Assembly: GCA_018067045.1 (NCBI GenBank)
Contig: JAGPVL010000033.1
Coordinates: 154,877-218,876 of the forward strand
Source of the DNA: Gammaproteobacteria bacterium
Lineage (GTDB): Bacteria > Pseudomonadota > Gammaproteobacteria > Pseudomonadales > Alcanivoracaceae
Direction of reading: 5' to 3'
Length of the DNA: 64,000 nt
Shown: piece after piece, positions 60,148-64,000 of the stretch
How positions within the stretch are numbered: the stretch's first letter is position 1
Layout of the letters: each line of letters begins with the position of its first letter
Notes under the pieces: generated by a model
What the model saw: the letters and a program-made list of their open reading frames with translations, nothing else
The model's database searches: none
What the model was told of the DNA's origin: nothing
Translations under genes and position numbers: made by a program

Positions 60148-61944
60148 ATGGCGGATTATAAAGTTCCTGTGCGCGATATGCGCTTTGTCTTGAACGAAGT
60201 GTTAAACATCGACGAGCATTTTCAGAAGCTTGGTTTAGAAGAAGTTGACGCTGAGCTGGTTAATACCTTCATAGACGAAGGCGCCAAGTTTTCTGAAAAC
60301 GAACTGGCGCCACTAAACCGCTCCGGTGACGAAGAAGGTTGTGGTTTTAATAACGGTGAAGTCACTACACCGAAAGGCTTTAAAGAAGCGTACAGCAAGT
60401 ATGTTGAAGGCGGCTGGCCAGCAATGGGCGGTTCTGAAGCCTTTGGCGGTCAAGGTATGCCTGGCGTTGCCGGTATCGCAATTTCTGAAATGACCGGCAC
60501 TGCAAACTGGTCTTGGTCTATGTATCCAGGCTTGTCACATGGCGCGATCGCGACCATCGAAGAGCATGGTACCGAGCAGCAGCAAAACACTTACTTGCCG
60601 CCACTGATTAGCGGTGAGTGGACAGGCACTATGTGCTTGACTGAATCTCACTGTGGTTCTGACCTTGGTTTGTTGAAATCAAAGGCCGAGCCAAACGCAG
60701 ATGGCAGCTACAGCATTTCCGGCACGAAAATCTTTATCTCTGCCGGCGAGCACGACATGGCGTCGAACATCATTCATATCGTTCTCGCGCGTCTACCTGG
60801 CGCACCAGAAGGTACGAAGGGTATTTCACTGTTCATCGTGCCTAAGTTTAACGTGTCTGATGATGGCACCCTTGGCGAGCGCAATGGCGTGACCTGCGGT
60901 TCGATCGAGCACAAGATGGGTATCAAGGCATCCGCTACTTGCGTGATGAACTTTGATGGCGCCAAAGGCTATTTGATTGGCCCAGAAAACCGCGGCTTAA
61001 ACTGCATGTTCACCTTTATGAACTTTGCTCGTATTGGTACAGCGATTCAGGGCGTTGCCCACGCAGAAATGGGCTTTCAAGGTGGCTTGAGCTACGCGAA
61101 AGATCGTTTGGCGATGCGTGCTCTGTCCGGCCCGAAAAATGCTAACGGCCCTGCCGATCCGATCATCGTTCACCCTGACGTTCGTCGCATGCTGCTGACC
61201 GCGAAAGCGTTTGCTGAAGGCGGTCGCCTGATGGTGTATTGGGCGTCAATGCTTGGTGACATGGTTAAGCTCGGCAAGACTGAAGAAGAGCGTAAAGACG
61301 CAGACGAGCTGATGGCATTCATCACGCCAATCGCGAAAGCGTTCTTGACCGAAGCCGGTCTGGAAGCGGCAAACCACGGCGTGCAAATTTATGGCGGCCA
61401 CGGTTTTATTCGTGAGTGGGGCATGGAGCAGAACGTACGTGATGCACGTATCTCGACGCTTTACGAAGGGACTACAGGCATTCAGTCTTTGGATTTGCTG
61501 GGCCGTAAGGTTTTGCAAACTCAGGGCGCGGCGCTGCGTAAGTTCACTAAAATTATGCACAACTTCTGCGAAACCCATGCAGATGACGAAGCCATGAAGC
61601 CATTTGTTGAGCCGCTGGTTAAGCTCAACAAAGAGTGGGGCGACATGACGATGGCAATTGGCATGAAAGCTATGCAGAACCCAGAAAATGTTGGTGCTGC
61701 GTCGGTTGATTACCTGATGTACTCCGGTTACGTGACCATGGGTTACTTGTGGGCACTGATGGCGAAAACCGCACAGGACAAACTGGCGGCCGGTGAGGGC
61801 GATGAGGCTTTCTACAAGGCTAAAATCAGCACCGCAAACTTCTACTTCAAGCGTTTGTTGCCACGTACAGCTAGCCACAAGCTGTGTCTAGAGGGCGGGC
61901 TTGAGTGTTTGATGGAATTGGACGAAGCGCACTTCGCATTTTAA
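60148..61944 (+). CDS. Acyl-CoA dehydrogenase (first of a pair)
   Basis: FAD enzyme that introduces the trans-2 double bond into acyl-CoA, the first step of beta-oxidation. The 598-residue protein has a long C-terminal extension, like the FadE-type pair found in Pseudomonas. Residues MCLTESHCGSDLGLLKSKAEP at about 169-189 and GVTCGSIEHKMGIKASATCVMNF are FAD/substrate contacts; the catalytic Glu is in TLYEGTTGIQSLDLLGRK near 442, preceded by YGGHGFIREWGMEQNVRDARI. The ATG at 60148 has GGAGGT upstream; the open frame beyond it is ignored. A PsrA-like box lies 120 bp upstream, and a terminator follows. Chain-length preference is probably medium to long but not proven. Confidence 0.95.
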   Translation: MADYKVPVRDMRFVLNEVLNIDEHFQKLGLEEVDAELVNTFIDEGAKFSENELAPLNRSGDEEGCGFNNGEVTTPKGFKEAYSKYVEGGWPAMGGSEAFGGQGMPGVAGIAISEMTGTANWSWSMYPGLSHGAIATIEEHGTEQQQNTYLPPLISGEWTGTMCLTESHCGSDLGLLKSKAEPNADGSYSISGTKIFISAGEHDMASNIIHIVLARLPGAPEGTKGISLFIVPKFNVSDDGTLGERNGVTCGSIEHKMGIKASATCVMNFDGAKGYLIGPENRGLNCMFTFMNFARIGTAIQGVAHAEMGFQGGLSYAKDRLAMRALSGPKNANGPADPIIVHPDVRRMLLTAKAFAEGGRLMVYWASMLGDMVKLGKTEEERKDADELMAFITPIAKAFLTEAGLEAANHGVQIYGGHGFIREWGMEQNVRDARISTLYEGTTGIQSLDLLGRKVLQTQGAALRKFTKIMHNFCETHADDEAMKPFVEPLVKLNKEWGDMTMAIGMKAMQNPENVGAASVDYLMYSGYVTMGYLWALMAKTAQDKLAAGEGDEAFYKAKISTANFYFKRLLPRTASHKLCLEGGLECLMELDEAHFAF

Positions 61945-61966
61945 TGAAATGTTAATATGAGCGCTT

Positions 61967-62001
61967 AACAATGCCCGCCCTTTGGTGGGCATTGTTGTTT
62001 T
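61967..62001 (+). terminator. Intrinsic terminator after the first acyl-CoA dehydrogenase
   Basis: AACAATGCCCGCC (61967-61979) and GGTGGGCATTGTT (61984-61996) with a 4-base loop, then GTTTT. One G/T wobble is present. It separates the two dehydrogenase genes into their own transcripts. Confidence 0.85.
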
Positions 62002-62054
62002 AGATCGGCGTGACTTTTGGGTCTAAAAGCCCCCAATTTCACGCCACCGTTTTA

Positions 62055-62089
62055 GTAACGTTCTCGCCGTGATGGTTTGAGAACGTTAC
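62055..62089. promoter_or_regulatory. 11-bp inverted repeat upstream of the second dehydrogenase
   Basis: GTAACGTTCTC (62055-62065) and GAGAACGTTAC (62079-62089) are perfect complements 13 bases apart, ending 60 bp before the next ATG. No T-tract follows, so a protein-binding site is more likely than a terminator. Confidence 0.5.
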
Positions 62090-62149
62090 GACAGAACGAG
62101 TTGCTACCGTGACGGTGAGTAAACTCATAGCAATTTCGGGAGAAATATC

Positions 62150-63928
62150 ATGGCGACATATAAAGCCCCATTAGAAGATATGCGTTTTGTTTTGCACGAC
62201 GTGTTTGAAGCGGAAAAGCATTGGGCATCTATGCCGGGCACGGCTGAAGTAACGCGTGATTTAGCTGACGCAGTGCTTGATGAAGCGGGCAAAATGGTTG
62301 AAGGCCTGATGTTTCCGCTAAACCGTAGTGGCGATGAGGATGGTTGTACCTGGACCGATGGTAACGTGACGGCGCCTCCAGGTTTTAAAGAAGCCTTTAA
62401 AACGTTTACCGAGAATGGTTGGGCGTCGCTTTCTGGCAACCCTGAGTTTGGTGGTCAGGGCATGCCAAAGAGTCTAGCTGTGCTGTTTGAAGAAATGATG
62501 CACAGCGCGAATACTTCTTTCGCTTTGTATTCGCTGTTGTCGAGCGGTGCGTGCTTGGCGATTGACGCACACGCTAGTGAAGAATTAAAGCAAACGTATT
62601 TACCAAAGCTGTATTCGGGTGAGTGGGGCGGCACGATGTGCTTGACGGAATCCCATTGCGGAACCGATCTTGGCATTATGCGCAGCAAAGCGATTCCGAA
62701 TGACGACGGCTCTTTCCAAGTGTCGGGATCAAAGATTTTTATCACCGGCGGCGACCATGATCTGACCGAGAATATTATTCATCTGGTCTTGGCGAAGCTG
62801 CCTGATGCACCGGCTGGTTCGCGCGGTATTTCGTTGTTCCTTGTGCCGAAATTTCACGTTGGTGCTGATGGTTCGGTCGGTGAGCGCAACGGTGTCACCT
62901 GTGGCTCGATCGAGCACAAGATGGGCATTAAGGGTTCGGCGACCTGCGTAATGAATTTTGACGACTCAAAGGGCTGGCTCATTGGTGAAGCAAACCAAGG
63001 CCTAGCTTGCATGTTTACGATGATGAACTATGAGCGTGTATCGATCGGCTTGCAGGGCACCGGTCTTGGCGAAGCGAGCTACCAGAGCGCGGTTGAATAC
63101 GCGAAAGATCGCTTGCAAGGTCGAGCAGCAGGCGGTGTAAAGAATCCGGACGGTAACGCTGATCCCATTATTCATCACGGCGATGTGCGCCGTATGTTGA
63201 TGACCATGCGTGCGTTAAACGAAGGCGGTCGTGCATTGGCGGGCTACTTGGGCACGCAATTGGATGTGACCAAATTCAGCGATGACGCAGAAGCGAAAAA
63301 GCTGGCAGAAGACCGTGTTGGTTTGCTTACGCCGGTTGCGAAATCATTCTTTACTGATCGCGGTCTTGAGACTTGCGTGATTGGCCAGCAGGTTTTTGGT
63401 GGCCACGGCTATATTCGTGAGTGGGGTATGGAGCAGTTTGTTCGTGACGCCCGTATCGCACAAATCTATGAAGGCACCAATGGTATTCAAGCGCTTGATC
63501 TAGCAGGCCGAAAAGTCACCCGTAACGGTGGCAAGTCAGTAACGGCATTTGTTGATGAGGCTCGTGCGTGGCTGGCAGCGAGCGCGGATAAAGATGGCGT
63601 GGCGCCATTTGCTGAGGCGCTGGCGAAGGCATTGGATTTGCTTGCCAATGTCACCGCCGAGCTGCTCGACCAAGCCGGTAAAGATGCCAATGCGACAAAC
63701 TCGCTGGCGATGGAGTACTTGGATATCTTTGGCTATGTCACCTACGCATGGTTGTGGGCGAGAATGATGGAAGTTGCTGCGCGCAATCCAGAAGAGCGTC
63801 TGCAAAAGTCGAAGCTCATTACCGGTCGGTTTTATTTTGAGCGTCTGTTGCCAAAGGCCTATGCGCTGGCTGAGCAGCTGCGCGCTGGCAGTGCCAACAT
63901 TATGGCGATGGCGGAAGAAGATTTCTAA
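62150..63928 (+). CDS. Acyl-CoA dehydrogenase (second of a pair)
   Basis: A 592-residue FadE-type acyl-CoA dehydrogenase, clearly homologous along its whole length to the gene just upstream (shared PLNRSGDE, FGGQGMP, GERNGVTCGSIEHKMGIK and YGGHG/FGGHG segments), so an old tandem duplication. The catalytic Glu is in QIYEGTNGIQALDLAGRK. It has its own GGGAGA ribosome binding site and probably its own promoter, because a terminator and an inverted repeat separate it from the first copy. Divergence around the substrate pocket (ANTSFALYSLLSSGACLAI versus ANWSWSMYPGLSHGAIATI) suggests different chain-length preference. The window ends in its terminator. Confidence 0.95.
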   Translation: MATYKAPLEDMRFVLHDVFEAEKHWASMPGTAEVTRDLADAVLDEAGKMVEGLMFPLNRSGDEDGCTWTDGNVTAPPGFKEAFKTFTENGWASLSGNPEFGGQGMPKSLAVLFEEMMHSANTSFALYSLLSSGACLAIDAHASEELKQTYLPKLYSGEWGGTMCLTESHCGTDLGIMRSKAIPNDDGSFQVSGSKIFITGGDHDLTENIIHLVLAKLPDAPAGSRGISLFLVPKFHVGADGSVGERNGVTCGSIEHKMGIKGSATCVMNFDDSKGWLIGEANQGLACMFTMMNYERVSIGLQGTGLGEASYQSAVEYAKDRLQGRAAGGVKNPDGNADPIIHHGDVRRMLMTMRALNEGGRALAGYLGTQLDVTKFSDDAEAKKLAEDRVGLLTPVAKSFFTDRGLETCVIGQQVFGGHGYIREWGMEQFVRDARIAQIYEGTNGIQALDLAGRKVTRNGGKSVTAFVDEARAWLAASADKDGVAPFAEALAKALDLLANVTAELLDQAGKDANATNSLAMEYLDIFGYVTYAWLWARMMEVAARNPEERLQKSKLITGRFYFERLLPKAYALAEQLRAGSANIMAMAEEDF

Positions 63929-63974
63929 TTTGGGAGTCTTACCGCCGTCTTGGCTGTATAAAAAGAAGCGCAAA

Positions 63975-64000
63975 AAAAGGGCCTCGATTGAGGCCCTTTT
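63975..64000 (+). terminator. Intrinsic terminator after the second acyl-CoA dehydrogenase
   Basis: AAAAGGGCCTC (63975-63985), loop GATT, and GAGGCCCTTTT (63990-64000); an 11-bp stem ending in Ts at the window edge. Confidence 0.9.

Noticed and set aside
61246..61878. 210-codon open frame antisense to the first acyl-CoA dehydrogenase
   Set aside because: It mirrors a highly conserved enzyme, has no ribosome binding site, and its length is explained by the codon bias of the sense gene.

Overview
The window reads as chromosomal DNA of a marine or halotolerant gammaproteobacterium, probably from the Cellvibrionales/Oceanospirillales/Marinobacter side of the class. This is inferred from gene content and not from a marker gene. 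The supporting genes are an ectABC ectoine locus with a MarR-type EctR, xseB-ispA-dxs, a 532-residue isocitrate lyase, paired long acyl-CoA dehydrogenases with a PsrA-like box, FolE2, DusC and an outer-membrane phospholipase A. No phage, integrase, IS element, tRNA, rRNA or CRISPR array was seen. The region looks like stable core plus accessory chromosome.

Layout. 0-3 kb: isoprenoid operon xseB-ispA-dxs (minus; dxs cut by the window edge). 3-8 kb: a surface-type lipoprotein, dusC and a membrane-anchored metallo-beta-lactamase-fold hydrolase. 8-11.4 kb: ectoine locus ectR-ectA-ectB-ectC (minus), with a near-consensus promoter, two candidate operators and an intrinsic terminator between ectB and ectC. 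11.4-13.8 kb: a sodium:solute symporter coupled to a TPR membrane protein. 14-19.7 kb: a zinc-limitation neighbourhood with folE2, a small barrel, znuB, znuA, a His-rich porin carrying an EF-hand, a DUF2946-like protein and yidD; no ABC ATPase is present. 19.9-28 kb: a periplasmic binding protein, aceA, a DedA/YqaA protein, a UDG-fold protein, cysS, hisI and thrS.

28.3-42.9 kb is a signalling block. It holds a GAF-GAF-HD-GYP phosphodiesterase, two GGEEF diguanylate cyclases and a complete alpha-hydroxyketone quorum-sensing set: a CqsA/LqsA autoinducer synthase facing an overlapping LqsS-like kinase/LqsR-like regulator pair, with an Arc/AmrZ-like ribbon-helix-helix gene just upstream of the kinase. 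LysR, a two-domain PTPS/QueD-like protein, dihydroorotase and a HIT protein lie among them.

42.9-59.8 kb is almost entirely cell envelope and is the best candidate for an undescribed system. Two divergent sets share a 515-bp control region. Minus: a DUF1588-like cytochrome, a LamG di-heme lipoprotein, a Tat-exported DUF1501-like protein and ApbE. Plus: a hydrazine-synthase-alpha-like beta-propeller/di-heme lipoprotein, an SH3-barrel protein, a second barrel, a TlpA thioredoxin, a DUF4266 lipoprotein ending in a Cys-Gly-Cys tail and a DUF3570 barrel. Five CxxCH haem motifs, a flavin transferase and a thioredoxin in one locus suggest extracytoplasmic redox chemistry at the outer membrane (inference).

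58.7-64 kb: pldA with an Asn-to-Asp change at the catalytic triad, a Trm112-like gene, then two homologous acyl-CoA dehydrogenases, the first preceded by a PsrA-type palindrome.
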